Source of the DNA: Methanobacterium bryantii
GTDB taxonomy: Archaea; Methanobacteriota; Methanobacteria; Methanobacteriales; Methanobacteriaceae
Length of the DNA: 64,000 bases
Reading direction: 5' to 3'
Assembly (NCBI RefSeq): GCF_002287175.1
Contig: NZ_LMVM01000033.1
Span: 1 to 64,000, forward strand
Below the pieces are notes generated by a model, which worked only from the letters and a program-made list of their open reading frames with translations, searched no databases and was not told where the DNA came from. Every line of letters begins with the position of its first letter. Within the stretch, counting starts at the first letter, position 1. A program made the position numbers and the translations under genes. Shown piece by piece: positions 8,389-17,340 of the stretch.

Positions 8389-8586
8389 TCAAAAATTCTA
8401 TGAATTTTTGAGACATGTGAAAAATCTATGATTTTTCACGGTTGCAAAACCTTCAGAAACTGTCAAATATTCGATTTGACGCATCGAAAATCTATGATTT
8501 TCGAATGCTTTGTTTCTGAGGTCTCAAAATCAGAAATTTTGAAAGACCTTTGGTTTTGCAAACATCGAAAATTTACAATTTTCGAT
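8389..8586. repeat. Hairpin array A
   Basis: Six perfect hairpins with short loops: 8390-8410, 8417-8439, 8462-8480, 8481-8508, 8524-8542 and 8564-8586. Several are nested. The pair cagaaac/gtttctg (8454-8460 with 8512-8518) encloses two of them, and gcaaaacc/ggttttgc (8444-8451 with 8552-8559) encloses nearly the whole middle, so a branched cruciform is possible. Units share the word aaaatc-tat-gatttt. It lies between divergent genes 7920 and 8728. Confidence 0.85.
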
Positions 8587-8727
8587 AGTTAAAATTTCAA
8601 ATCAAGAAGGTATTATTAATATTTTTAATTTAAATGTAATAAAATATTCTGTTAAATTAATAAAAAGATAAGTAAATTCATAATATTTATACTTTAAATC
8701 AAATTAAAGATTAATGGAGGCATAAAA

Positions 8728-9093
8728 ATGGAAGATAGCAAAGAAAAGAAAGTAAAAAATCAATTTGATTTAATCTGCCCAGAATGCGGTGTTGGAAATT
8801 CAAAGGGATCTAAAAATTGCCTTGTATGTGGTAAAAATCTTGAAGATACTGTTGCATTTTTAGAAGATGACTCTTTTGATTTAGAAATTAGTAAAGATGC
8901 CATTATAGAATACAGAAAAACTTTTTGGGGGGATAATCGAACTGGAAAAGTAAATAAATATAGTCTAAACAAAATTGAAAATGTTGAATTTGGCCCATCT
9001 TCCAGATTTATTTTTATTTATAATGGAAAAAGAATTGTTTTACCCCTAAAGGAAGAAAATTTAAGAAAAAAAAAAAAAAAAAAAAAGTTTTAA
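8728..9093 (+). CDS. Zinc-ribbon protein ending in a poly-lysine tract
   Basis: 121 residues. An N-terminal zinc ribbon (CPECGVGNSKGSKNCLVCGK, about 17-36) is followed by a PH-like or GRAM-like beta domain (IIEYRKTFWGDNRTGKVNKY and ENVEFGPSSRFIFIYNGKRI). The reading frame ends inside or just after a run of 21 A (9066-9086) that encodes seven Lys. GGAGG stands 7 nt before the ATG. The natural C terminus may vary or be longer if the A run slips or was misread. Function unknown. Confidence 0.75.
   Translation: MEDSKEKKVKNQFDLICPECGVGNSKGSKNCLVCGKNLEDTVAFLEDDSFDLEISKDAIIEYRKTFWGDNRTGKVNKYSLNKIENVEFGPSSRFIFIYNGKRIVLPLKEENLRKKKKKKKF
9066..9086. repeat. 21-nt poly(A) tract inside a coding sequence
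   Basis: An uninterrupted run of 21 A at the 3' end of the zinc-ribbon gene, six bases before its stop codon. Such tracts are prone to replication and transcription slippage and also to sequencing error. Confidence 0.9.
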
Positions 9094-9180
9094 ATCTTTA
9101 AAGATGCGTAAAACCTATTTTCAAGGCCTGTATCTGGTTAACATATCCCCAATTAATAAATTTATCATATATGTTTCAGT

Positions 9181-9600
9181 TCATCCCAGTCTTGCACCAG
9201 TTTGAGCATCTATATAAATACTAACTCCTTCTTTTTCGCCAGCCGAATTAATAATTGGTACATTCCATACTAGTCTTCCATCTGACCATGTATTAAGCGT
9301 TGGAGTACCTGGATATGCACCAGATTCTAAAATATAAGCTTGAGCAATTTTTTGTGCCTGTTTTGATGATACAGTAGTATTGGTATTATTAGTGCTGTTT
9401 GTAGAATTTGTGGAGTTTGTAGAATTAGTCCCATTATTCACCATTGTGGTGTTATTCTGCTGTGATGCATTTTCTGGAGGGTTGGTGGACACATTAGAGT
9501 TACTATCACTAAAACCTGCATTTTGTGCTGCTAAATATATTCCTGCAATGGCTACTATCATTATAACTACAATTGCAATCACAATTCCCTTGCTATTCAC
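9181..9600 (-). CDS. Membrane-anchored PepSY-domain protein
   Basis: 139 residues. One N-terminal transmembrane segment (about 5-24) is followed by a linker of about 50 residues made of Asn, Ser and Thr, including four NST triplets (many N-glycosylation sequons). The C-terminal PepSY domain has the pattern QAQKIAQAYI, GRLVWNVPII and the closing YIDAQTGARLG. PepSY modules are thought to inhibit proteases or bind envelope ligands. The domain would sit outside the cell on a glycosylated stalk. It is convergent with the zinc-ribbon gene. Confidence 0.8.
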   Translation of the reverse strand: MNSKGIVIAIVVIMIVAIAGIYLAAQNAGFSDSNSNVSTNPPENASQQNNTTMVNNGTNSTNSTNSTNSTNNTNTTVSSKQAQKIAQAYILESGAYPGTPTLNTWSDGRLVWNVPIINSAGEKEGVSIYIDAQTGARLG

Positions 9601-9863
9601 TATTTCACCTCTTTATCATTTAATATTTTATTTTCATATATATAAAAAAGTATTGATGATAATTCTAGTTTATATCAGACCATAAAATAAATATTTGAAT
9701 AAAAGAGACTAATTAAGTTTTTAAATTAATCTTAATTAACTTGAAATAATTCAATTTAGAAAATTACTAAAAAATAAAATGATTACGTTAAATATAAAAT
9801 AAATTCAATTTTTACTTAATTAAAGCTCATTTGCACTTAAAAGATAAAAAAATAAATAAATTA

Positions 9864-10493
9864 TTATTCATCTTTTTTCTGGCTTAAAAGCAGTTTAAGA
9901 TCAAAAATCATGGCCCATGCTTCTTCAACCTGTGAAGAAATATCTCCAGATGCAAGTTCTATAAATTTTTCCAGACATTTTATAGCCTCTTCATAATTAC
10001 CCATAAATTTAAGAACAGACCCTTTACCTGCCCATGCTTTAGCATCATCTGGATTCACTTTTAAAGATTCATTAAAAGATTCTAGTGCTTCTTCATATCT
10101 AGTAAGGCTGAAAAGGACAGTTCCCCGATTATCCCAAGTATTGCTATCTTCAGGTTTAATATCTAGTGCCCTGTCAAAACAGTTTATAGCCTCTTCAAAT
10201 CTTTTAAGGGCTGCCATTGAAACTCCCATGTTGGACCATGCCTGAAAATCGTCAGGTTTCAAATCAAGAGATATTTCAAAACTCTCTATAGCATCAGAAT
10301 ACCTTCCAGCACCTGAAAGGGCAACTCCCCTGTTGTCCCATACTTTCACATCATCTTTATTTAATTCTAATGCAGAATCATAACATATTAATGCTGCAAC
10401 ATATTCTTTTTGCATTAAAAGTCTATCTCCTTCGTTAACCCATGATTCAAATGCCTTTAAATCCCTAATATCTCCATTTTCTAAATTTGTCAT
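9864..10493 (-). CDS. Tetratricopeptide-repeat protein
   Basis: 209 residues containing about five TPR units of 34 residues from about residue 17 to 185. Examples are ALICYDSALELNKDDVKVWD, AIESFEISLDLKPDDFQAWS, AINCFDRALDIKPEDSNTWD and ALESFNESLKVNPDDAKAWA. There is no signal peptide or membrane segment, so it is a cytoplasmic scaffold for protein contacts. The partner is unknown. A short acidic N terminus and a helical C-terminal cap complete the protein. It is monocistronic. Confidence 0.9.
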   Translation of the reverse strand: MTNLENGDIRDLKAFESWVNEGDRLLMQKEYVAALICYDSALELNKDDVKVWDNRGVALSGAGRYSDAIESFEISLDLKPDDFQAWSNMGVSMAALKRFEEAINCFDRALDIKPEDSNTWDNRGTVLFSLTRYEEALESFNESLKVNPDDAKAWAGKGSVLKFMGNYEEAIKCLEKFIELASGDISSQVEEAWAMIFDLKLLLSQKKDE

Positions 10494-10667
10494 TGATCAT
10501 CTTTTTGATCTTTATTTAACTTAAATTTTAATCATTAAATACTAATTGAGCATAATTGGAGTTAATCAAATTATTGCTTAAAAATTTTCATGTCATTTAT
10601 CATACCTGCAATATGAGCTAAAAAAATATTTATCATAAACTACAAATAAAATAGTGGAGATAGAACT

Positions 10668-11030
10668 ATGATTGATTGGAAAGCCGTTATTATCGGATTT
10701 TTGGTGTCTCTTGTCCTTGGAACACTGCTTAGCTTTGTTATTCCTGTTGTGGGCGGGCTTATTTCATCACTTGTTGCAGGTATAATTGTTGGTTACATGG
10801 TTAACATTAATTTAACTAACGGCGCTGTAAATAGTGCTATTATGGGCCTTTTAGGTGGATTAATAGAATCAATAATCATCATCATATTAGGTGCGGCCTT
10901 TGCAGGGATCATTGGACTGCTTGTTGCAGCTCTTGGTGTCATTGTGGTTTTAGTGCTTACCATAATTCATGTGATAATTGCTGTAATTGGCGGTGTAATC
11001 GGGTCTGTAATTAGAGGAAATACATATTAA
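10668..11030 (+). CDS. DUF5518-like small membrane protein
   Basis: 120 residues, almost entirely hydrophobic, with about four helices. It starts MIDWKAVIIGFLVSLVLGTL, characteristic of the DUF5518 proteins that are numerous in Methanobacterium. Gly-rich helices (VAGIIVGYMV, IMGLLGGLIES) suggest tight packing. Function unknown. A TATA-like atttatcata at about 10627-10637 and a short leader precede it. It is convergent with the secD copy. Confidence 0.75.
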   Translation: MIDWKAVIIGFLVSLVLGTLLSFVIPVVGGLISSLVAGIIVGYMVNINLTNGAVNSAIMGLLGGLIESIIIIILGAAFAGIIGLLVAALGVIVVLVLTIIHVIIAVIGGVIGSVIRGNTY

Positions 11031-11145
11031 ATTAATTATTTCTTATTTTCAAACTAAAATAAATAGTTAAATACCAAATAAAATATAAAACAGTTTTCTT
11101 TAATTGTATTGCAGTTAGATTAAGCTAAAAAAAGAAAAAAAATAT

Positions 11146-12366
11146 TTATTCATCTTTTACGACGAATTTCTCCATAAACTTAGCATATACAGGCCTTGTT
11201 ACAAAAATTCCAATTAAAACACCAAGGATTGTAGTAATTGCGAAGTTAGAAAGAAGCCCAATTCCAGTTAAACCTCTTGTTATCCCTACATAAAATAGTG
11301 GGATCATTGCAGCAATTAAAGTGGCTGCTGAAGCATATATAATAAAGAACGCACCTTTTATTTTAAGATTAAGTCCTGTTCTTCTTCTTTTTGAGACTTT
11401 ACCCCTCTTAAGAACTTCATCTGTTATAATGATCTGGTCGTCTACTCCCGTACCTATCGCCGCAATAATACCTGCAATAGCCGCCAAATCTAACTCTACA
11501 CTATGTGATATAGACATCACACCTAAAATAATGATGAGCTCTGCAACACTGGTGAAGACAATAGGCAATACTAAAATAGGTCTTCTATATCTAATGAAGA
11601 CTATAACTGCGACTACAATTAACGCAAGTACTCCTGCCATTAACGCTCCAGTTCTAAACTGATCTCCTAAATCTGCAGATATGCCCTGTATCCCTGCAAT
11701 ATTAACAGACACCGGCAATGAACCAGACTGTAATACAGCATAAATTTCTTTTGCCTGATTTTCTGCATCTGATTTTGAATTTGCAGGAATTTGTACCTGT
11801 ACATCGGGTTGAGCTACACCATTAGCAACATCAGGATTTATTTCTGGTGAACTAATCAGCTGATCATCCAAGTAAAAATCTACAGGTTGACCAGCTTTGC
11901 CATTTGCTGCTGCTGCAAATTTCTTAGCACCATCAGTTGACAGAGTAAATGGAACATATGCAGTATTTCCTATGATTTCATATGTTTTGACACTAGTTAT
12001 GTCTGAACCTGTAATTACTGTCTGGTTGTCTATTTTTGCTTCAAATTTACCTGGCTTTCCAATAAGCTTTGCAACCTGATCAGGCTGAACATTAGCAATT
12101 TCAACGATAACATCCTGATCTCCACTAGCCCTAACTTTAATGTCTGACACTCCAAAAACGTTAAGACGCTTATCCAGAACAGTTGTGACCGTACTCATTG
12201 TATTAGTGTCAACTGGATGTTCCAAGTGTATTTGAACAAGTGAACCACCTTTTAAATCAAGTCCTTGAGGCACTCCATAGATTGAAATCGAAGCTAAACT
12301 TCCAATTAAAAGAATAATTAATATAATTACACGGTAATCCTTTAAAAAATCTGTAATATTGCTCAT
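11146..12366 (-). CDS. secD: SecD protein-export subunit, second copy
   Basis: 406 residues. SecD, with SecF, uses the proton motive force to help translocation through SecYEG. The signature DLKGGSLVQIHLEHPV follows the first membrane helix (about 12-30). The large extracellular P1 region spans about 45-220, and five membrane helices lie in the C-terminal 170 residues, with SISHSVELDLAAIAGIIAAI. It is a paralogue of the secD at 12771: the C-terminal regions are the same, while the P1 head differs (for example PEINPDVANGVAQPDVQVQI here). No secF adjoins this copy; a 404-bp spacer separates it from the secF-secD pair. Confidence 0.93.
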   Translation of the reverse strand: MSNITDFLKDYRVIILIILLIGSLASISIYGVPQGLDLKGGSLVQIHLEHPVDTNTMSTVTTVLDKRLNVFGVSDIKVRASGDQDVIVEIANVQPDQVAKLIGKPGKFEAKIDNQTVITGSDITSVKTYEIIGNTAYVPFTLSTDGAKKFAAAANGKAGQPVDFYLDDQLISSPEINPDVANGVAQPDVQVQIPANSKSDAENQAKEIYAVLQSGSLPVSVNIAGIQGISADLGDQFRTGALMAGVLALIVVAVIVFIRYRRPILVLPIVFTSVAELIIILGVMSISHSVELDLAAIAGIIAAIGTGVDDQIIITDEVLKRGKVSKRRRTGLNLKIKGAFFIIYASAATLIAAMIPLFYVGITRGLTGIGLLSNFAITTILGVLIGIFVTRPVYAKFMEKFVVKDE

Positions 12367-12770
12367 TCATGCACTTCCTTAATAGTTATAATTTGAGGAT
12401 ACAATCTATAATTCATTTATTAGTGCCAAGAAATGATTTATATTCCCCATAATTTTGCAAACAGAAAAAAATCACCCATTTAACTGTATATTTCCATGAA
12501 TTTTCAATTATATCTCCTGTTTATCTTTCCCTGAGTTATTTTAACACACTAATCTTTATGAAAATATTATTTTATAGGTTATAAATGTTTCCATTTATTT
12601 AGCAGGGACTATTTTAAACAGAAGTAATAATAAAGATTTATAGTCAATTCTAAAAATATTTTAGATATTTTGAAAGTATTAAATCCATAAATATGTTTTA
12701 TTTAAATTATAACTATATCTCATTAAATTAAGTTAAAATATTTAAAAAAATAAAAAAAGAAAAAAAATAT
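12367..12770. other. Spacer between the two secD copies
   Basis: 404 bp of AT-rich sequence without a supported gene. The last 20 bp (toward 12770) are the same as the sequence after the other secD copy, so the homogenised segment extends past the stop codon. A promoter for the second copy would lie at its left end; a TATA-like stretch is visible around 12425-12440 on the minus strand, but it is not strong. Confidence 0.5.
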
Positions 12771-13991
12771 TTATTCATCTTTTACGACGAATTTCTCCAT
12801 AAACTTAGCATATACAGGCCTTGTTACAAAAATTCCAATTAAAACACCAAGGATTGTAGTAATTGCGAAGTTAGAAAGAAGCCCAATTCCAGTTAAACCT
12901 CTTGTTATCCCTACATAAAATAGTGGGATCATTGCAGCAATTAAAGTGGCTGCTGAAGCATATATAATAAAGAACGCTCCTTTTATTTTGAGATTAAGTC
13001 CTGTTCTTCTTCTTTTTGAAACTTTACCCCTCTTAAGAACTTCGTCGGTTATAATGATCTGGTCATCTACTCCCGTACCTATCGCCGCGATAATACCTGC
13101 TATGGCAGCTAAATCTAGCTCTACACTATGTGATATAGACATCACACCTAAAATAATGACGAGCTCTGCAACACTGGTGAAGACAATAGGCAGTACCAGT
13201 ATAGGCCTTTTATATCTGACAAATACTATAAGGGCCACTACAATTAATGCCAGTAGACCCGCCATTAACGCTCCAGTTCTAAACTGATCTCCAAGATCAG
13301 CAGATATGCCCTGAATTCCAGCAATACTAACTGATACAGGCAGTGAACCAGACTGTAGTACTGCTTGAATACCTTTTGCTTCATTAACTGCAGCATCTTT
13401 TGTGCTGTTACTACCAGTTATTTGTACATCTGTTGTTGGCACGCCGTTAGCAACGTCTGCACCTATTTCTGGTGAACTGATTAATTGATTATCAAGGTAG
13501 AAATCTACAGGCTGCCCTGTTTTACCCTGTGCTGCTACAGCGAATTTTTTAGCCCCATCTACAGATAATGTAAACGGTACTTCCCAGTTGTTTCCTGTAA
13601 CACTGTATGTTTTGACACTTACTATGTCTGAACCTGTAATTACGGTCTGGTTGTTAATTTTGGCCTCAAATTTACCAGGTGTTCCAATAAGCTTTGCAAC
13701 TTGATCTGGCTGAACATTAGCAATTTCTACAATAACGTCCTGGTCTCCACTGGCCCTAACCTTAATGTCTGAAACACCAAAAGCATTAAGACGCTTATCC
13801 AGAACAGTGGTAACCGTACCCATGGTAGTTGTATCAACTGGATGTTCCAGGTGTATTTGAACAAGAGAACCACCTTTTAAATCTAACCCTTGAGGCACTC
13901 CATATAGTGAAATTGAAGCTAGGCTTCCTATTAAAAGAACGACCAGTACAATTACACGGTAATCTTTTATAAAGTCAATTATGTCACTCAT
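12771..13991 (-). CDS. secD: SecD protein-export subunit
   Basis: 406 residues with the standard SecD layout: one N-terminal helix, DLKGGSLVQIHLEHPV, the P1 region and five C-terminal helices. It overlaps secF by 4 nt (stop of secF with the ATG of secD), the usual archaeal secF-secD order, so this is probably the ancestral copy. The first 130 residues and the last 170 are nearly the same as in the 11146 copy; residues about 130-215 differ most. The 3' 200 bp of the gene match the other copy at every base, pointing to recent duplication or gene conversion. Confidence 0.95.
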   Translation of the reverse strand: MSDIIDFIKDYRVIVLVVLLIGSLASISLYGVPQGLDLKGGSLVQIHLEHPVDTTTMGTVTTVLDKRLNAFGVSDIKVRASGDQDVIVEIANVQPDQVAKLIGTPGKFEAKINNQTVITGSDIVSVKTYSVTGNNWEVPFTLSVDGAKKFAVAAQGKTGQPVDFYLDNQLISSPEIGADVANGVPTTDVQITGSNSTKDAAVNEAKGIQAVLQSGSLPVSVSIAGIQGISADLGDQFRTGALMAGLLALIVVALIVFVRYKRPILVLPIVFTSVAELVIILGVMSISHSVELDLAAIAGIIAAIGTGVDDQIIITDEVLKRGKVSKRRRTGLNLKIKGAFFIIYASAATLIAAMIPLFYVGITRGLTGIGLLSNFAITTILGVLIGIFVTRPVYAKFMEKFVVKDE

Positions 13992-14830
13992 TTACGGCCA
14001 CTCTCCATGTACCATCTAAGGATTCCAAGGTTCATAAGCCATGTAGCCAAAACATCGGCAACAAGCCCTATCATCAGAACTTCAGCAATATTCTGCAGAG
14101 TCGCTGCAGATGGTATGAAGAATAAAACTATGACATATAATGCTACCATGGAACCTATAGCTGCTGCAGTCATCGTAAATCCTGTTTTCATAGCATTTAT
14201 AGCTCTTTCTGTAATTGTTCCTTCCCTACGCTTCAGTACACGTGTGGTAAGCAAAATATCTGTATCCACACTATACCCAATAAGCAGGAGTAATGCACCT
14301 ACTGATGCAAGTGAAAGCGGTATTCCAAACAGGGACATTCCACCAACGGCTATAATTATATCAGACAGTGCAGCAAGAATAACCGCCATAGAAGGTACAA
14401 CACTCCTGAACACTATAAATACAGTTACAGACATGAAAAGAAATGCAAATATGAGCGTGTATATTATCTGTGTTAGAGCTGCTGAGCTAAGTACTGCCCC
14501 AACAGATCTATAACTTAATATAGTGGCCGTTCCATTCAGGATATTTGTAAATGTATTTGCATCCGCTTCTGTACCAATAGTTACAGTAGCTTGATTGTTG
14601 CTGAACGAGTTTACATTCACATCACTCGTATTCAGCCCAGTCTCTATCATGCTTTTCAATTCATCCTGACTTATGGACTTTTGAAGCTGCAAAGTGGTTA
14701 TAGTACCACCTTTTAAATCTACACTTTCGTTTAAACCATTTGTTAAAAAAATCGCCAATGCAATTATTGTAATAATTATAGGAACCGCTATTAATGGTTT
14801 ATATGATTCCATCAATGTTTCTATTTTCAT
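13988..14830 (-). CDS. secF: SecF protein-export subunit
   Basis: 280 residues. It has an N-terminal helix (about 14-30), the SecF/SecD signature ESVDLKGGTITTLQL, a short extracellular P4-like domain (about 45-105) and five C-terminal helices with YSVDTDILLTTRVLKRREGT, where SecF carries conserved residues of helix 4 and its loop. It forms a complex with SecD in the membrane. It is first in the secF-secD unit, and a GGGGAGG lies shortly before the ATG. Confidence 0.95.
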   Translation of the reverse strand: MKIETLMESYKPLIAVPIIITIIALAIFLTNGLNESVDLKGGTITTLQLQKSISQDELKSMIETGLNTSDVNVNSFSNNQATVTIGTEADANTFTNILNGTATILSYRSVGAVLSSAALTQIIYTLIFAFLFMSVTVFIVFRSVVPSMAVILAALSDIIIAVGGMSLFGIPLSLASVGALLLLIGYSVDTDILLTTRVLKRREGTITERAINAMKTGFTMTAAAIGSMVALYVIVLFFIPSAATLQNIAEVLMIGLVADVLATWLMNLGILRWYMESGRK

Positions 14831-14842
14831 TGAACCTCCCCA

Positions 14843-15337
14843 TTATGCTCCATAAATTTTTAAATCCATCTCTTCAACCGTTTTTTTCATTTCATCTTCT
14901 ATTTCATATGTTTTTTTACCGGCAGTTTTAATTAAGAAGGATGTTATCATTCTTCCGCCTCTAACTTCAATTTTCTCTTTCATCCTCAAAATAGTGTTTC
15001 TACCTCCTGACCCTCCAAGAGTAGCAAATAAAATTACATCTTTACCCTGAAAATCACACTTATCAATAAGGGTAATTATAGCCGGAGCAGGTTTTCCTGC
15101 CCATACTGGAGTTCCAATATATACCAGACCATATTCACTTAAATCAACCGTCTGTGGCTTAATATTTGTTTTATTTTCTCTCACAGCATCTACTGATGCA
15201 TTTATATAATTTAGAGGCCCCGACCTCTTTTTTAAATCTTCAATTTCAACAATATCTGCTGAAACTTCTTTTGCAAGAGTATTAGCAACCCTTGCTGTCT
15301 TTTTAGTTCTGGAATAATATAAAATAATAGTTTTCAT
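14843..15337 (-). CDS. Flavodoxin family protein
   Basis: 164 residues, a complete flavodoxin-like fold. The FMN phosphate loop is YYSRTKKTARVANTL (about 7-21), the 60s loop is IGTPVWAGKPAP (about 73-84) and the later ring-contact region is ATLGGSGGRN. Members transfer electrons or act as FMN-dependent quinone or NAD(P)H reductases; the partner is unknown. It lies 12 nt upstream of secF on the same strand, so it is probably in the same transcript, although the link looks incidental. Confidence 0.85.
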   Translation of the reverse strand: MKTIILYYSRTKKTARVANTLAKEVSADIVEIEDLKKRSGPLNYINASVDAVRENKTNIKPQTVDLSEYGLVYIGTPVWAGKPAPAIITLIDKCDFQGKDVILFATLGGSGGRNTILRMKEKIEVRGGRMITSFLIKTAGKKTYEIEDEMKKTVEEMDLKIYGA

Positions 15338-15565
15338 TCAGGACACTCTCTTATATCAATATTATTTTACATAGTTAACTTAATATTATTTTCGTATTAT
15401 TAGTTCACTTAATATTTTTTAACTTAATAAAAGCCATTATTTATATAATTAAATTAATCAATGATTTGTTATTAATTTCAAGTATAATAATAATTGATCA
15501 GGATAATATAATGTTATAATAACTAAAACTTAAGTTATTTAATTTATTATCTTGACTTAAAAAGT

Positions 15566-16576
15566 TTATGGATGTAATCCTGTAACATCCAGCGACTTTT
15601 TCTCATCAAATCCAAACATTATATTCATATTTTGAATTGCCTGTCCAGATGCACCTTTAACTAAATTATCAATAGCTGATACTATAATAATTCGTCCATT
15701 TGGATCTATCTGGAAACATCCAATGTCACAATAATTAGATCCTCTAACTGCACTTAATCTTGGAATCTCATCCATATCAACAACCCTCACAAATGGTTCT
15801 GATTCATAAAACGCGTCATAAATCTCTTTTACATGCTCAGAGGTTACATCTTCTTTTAAAAATGCATGTGCAGTTGTTAAAATACCTCTTATTACTGGAA
15901 CAAGGTGTGGTGTAAATGAAACCTTAACATCCCCAAATTTAGATACTTCCTGTTGAATTTCAGGCATGTGTCTGTGGGTTGTAACTGCATAAGGAACAAT
16001 ATTATCACTGATATTTGGATAATGGGTAGCCCCTGTAGGTTTAATTCCAGCTCCACTTACCCCCGATTTAGAGTCAAGTATAATTGCATCTATAAGTTTT
16101 TCTTTTGCAAGAGGCAATGATGCTAAAATACCGCCTGTTGGGAAACATCCAGGATTTGCAACAAGTTTGGATTTCTTTATTTCCTCCCTGTACACTTCTG
16201 GAAGCCCATAGACTGCATCGAGTGGAGCGGAATGTTCGATACCATACCATTTCTCATAAACAGCTATATCATCAAAACGGTAATCTCCACTTAAATCCAC
16301 AACTTTAATGCCTCTTTCTATTAACTCTGGAACTATGTCCATAGATGCCCCATGAGGAGTAGCAGTAAAAACAAGATCCGCATCTACTTTTTCTGCAGGG
16401 ATATCTTTAAATTTAATATTTTCTCCCCTTAAATGAGGATGTACTTTTGATACATTAATTCCTGCATATTGTCGGGATGTTGCAGCAATTACATTTACAT
16501 TATCATGATATTTTAAAAATCTCAGGAGTTCTCCTCCTGTATATCCACTTGCTCCTATGATGCCTACATCAATCAT
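15566..16576 (-). CDS. argC: N-acetyl-gamma-glutamyl-phosphate reductase
   Basis: 336 residues. ArgC reduces N-acetylglutamyl phosphate to the semialdehyde with NADPH, the third step of arginine synthesis. The Rossmann motif GIIGASGYTGGEL is at the N terminus and the catalytic Cys144 is in VANPGCFPTGG. The closing motif DNLVKGASGQAIQNMN is present. GGTGA 7 nt before the ATG supports the start. It is transcribed alone, 2.4 kb from argB and argJ, which lie on the same strand beyond the transglutaminase gene. Confidence 0.97.
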   Translation of the reverse strand: MIDVGIIGASGYTGGELLRFLKYHDNVNVIAATSRQYAGINVSKVHPHLRGENIKFKDIPAEKVDADLVFTATPHGASMDIVPELIERGIKVVDLSGDYRFDDIAVYEKWYGIEHSAPLDAVYGLPEVYREEIKKSKLVANPGCFPTGGILASLPLAKEKLIDAIILDSKSGVSGAGIKPTGATHYPNISDNIVPYAVTTHRHMPEIQQEVSKFGDVKVSFTPHLVPVIRGILTTAHAFLKEDVTSEHVKEIYDAFYESEPFVRVVDMDEIPRLSAVRGSNYCDIGCFQIDPNGRIIIVSAIDNLVKGASGQAIQNMNIMFGFDEKKSLDVTGLHP

Positions 16577-16628
16577 ATTATCTTCACCTAAATGATTTTA
16601 GTTTAATGTTTATATTATAAATTACGAT

Positions 16629-16664
16629 TATAGTGAATGACATAATATTTGTCCATTCACTATA
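16629..16664 (-). promoter_or_regulatory. Inverted repeat upstream of the argC promoter
   Basis: An 11-bp perfect inverted repeat (tatagtgaatg/cattcactata) with a 14-bp spacer. On the minus strand it sits directly upstream of the TATA-like sequence of argC at about 16611-16621. The position fits a regulator-binding site for arginine control; no known regulator matches it. It could instead be a hairpin. Confidence 0.4.
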
Positions 16665-17249
16665 AAAAAAACCTTGATATAAATTATGTATTTGGAGTTG
16701 AAAGAAATATATTTTCCCAAAGCATTACAAAACGTTTTATAAACTGTTAAAAATCAAAATTTTTGAATCTAAAATAACAGCTAATTTGACAAATATTGAA
16801 AATAATTATAATCAAAGAATATTGATTTTAAATAATAATTTATATCAAATTTAAAATAAAATTTAAATATATTAAACATAACAAAGCTCAAATCTTTAAT
16901 TATTAGATATTTCTTTAAATTATAAATCTTTAAAATATAAATATTCCTGGCAAAATTTTATATTCTTCACATACTCCTAAATCATTTTTCTTTAAAAAGA
17001 AAAATTTTGTATTATTAAGCAATTTTTGTACTGATATATCTATCATATTTATTTTTTTGATCACAACATGTTAATATTATCTTAACTTTTTCCTAAGTTT
17101 TTAAATCTTATTATTTCACTTTCAGTGTATTTTAACTTCCATATGATTTAAGTACATCTTCACAGTATTTTATGGTTTTTAAAAAAAGCATTTAAATCAC
17201 TTTAAATTAAAATTAAACTTTTTAGAACGCTTTGTTTACACTTTTTTTT
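16665..17249. other. Gene-free AT-rich spacer
   Basis: About 580 bp with no supported reading frame or RNA gene. A single weak palindrome (aaaaatcaaaatttttga near 16747) resembles a decayed unit of the hairpin arrays. The right end leads into the promoter of the transglutaminase gene. Confidence 0.5.
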
Positions 17250-17263
17250 CGAAAGATTTATAT
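17250..17263 (+). promoter_or_regulatory. Strong BRE/TATA promoter
   Basis: CGAAAGATTTATAT matches the archaeal BRE plus TATA consensus almost exactly. Transcription should begin about 17283-17290, which excludes translation from the GTG at 17281. The leader then starts with a 9-bp perfect hairpin (17292-17300 with 17308-17316). Confidence 0.75.
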
Positions 17264-17291
17264 GGTGCGATACTTAAGTAGTGCCACCCAG

Positions 17292-17316
17292 AAGAATACA
17301 TTTTAAGTGTATTCTT
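17292..17316 (+). promoter_or_regulatory. Hairpin at the mRNA 5' end
   Basis: A 9-bp perfect stem (aagaataca/tgtattctt) with a 7-nt loop at the predicted 5' end of the transglutaminase mRNA, 12 nt before its GGAGG. It may stabilise the mRNA or control access to the ribosome binding site. Confidence 0.5.
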
Positions 17317-17340
17317 ATGTTGGGAATCGGAGGCGGTATA

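Noticed and set aside
8389..8586. CRISPR-like array
   Set aside because: There is no constant repeat and no spacer of regular length; each unit is a different palindrome and no cas gene is present.
13988..14513. Plus-strand open frames opposite secF, secD, argB and guaB
   Set aside because: They mirror real genes in other frames, have low-complexity Ile/Ser/Thr composition and no ribosome binding sites.
17281..17340. N-terminal extension of the protease from GTG 17281
   Set aside because: The codon lies at or before the predicted transcription start, and the extension would place charged residues and a hairpin-coded stretch before the signal peptide.
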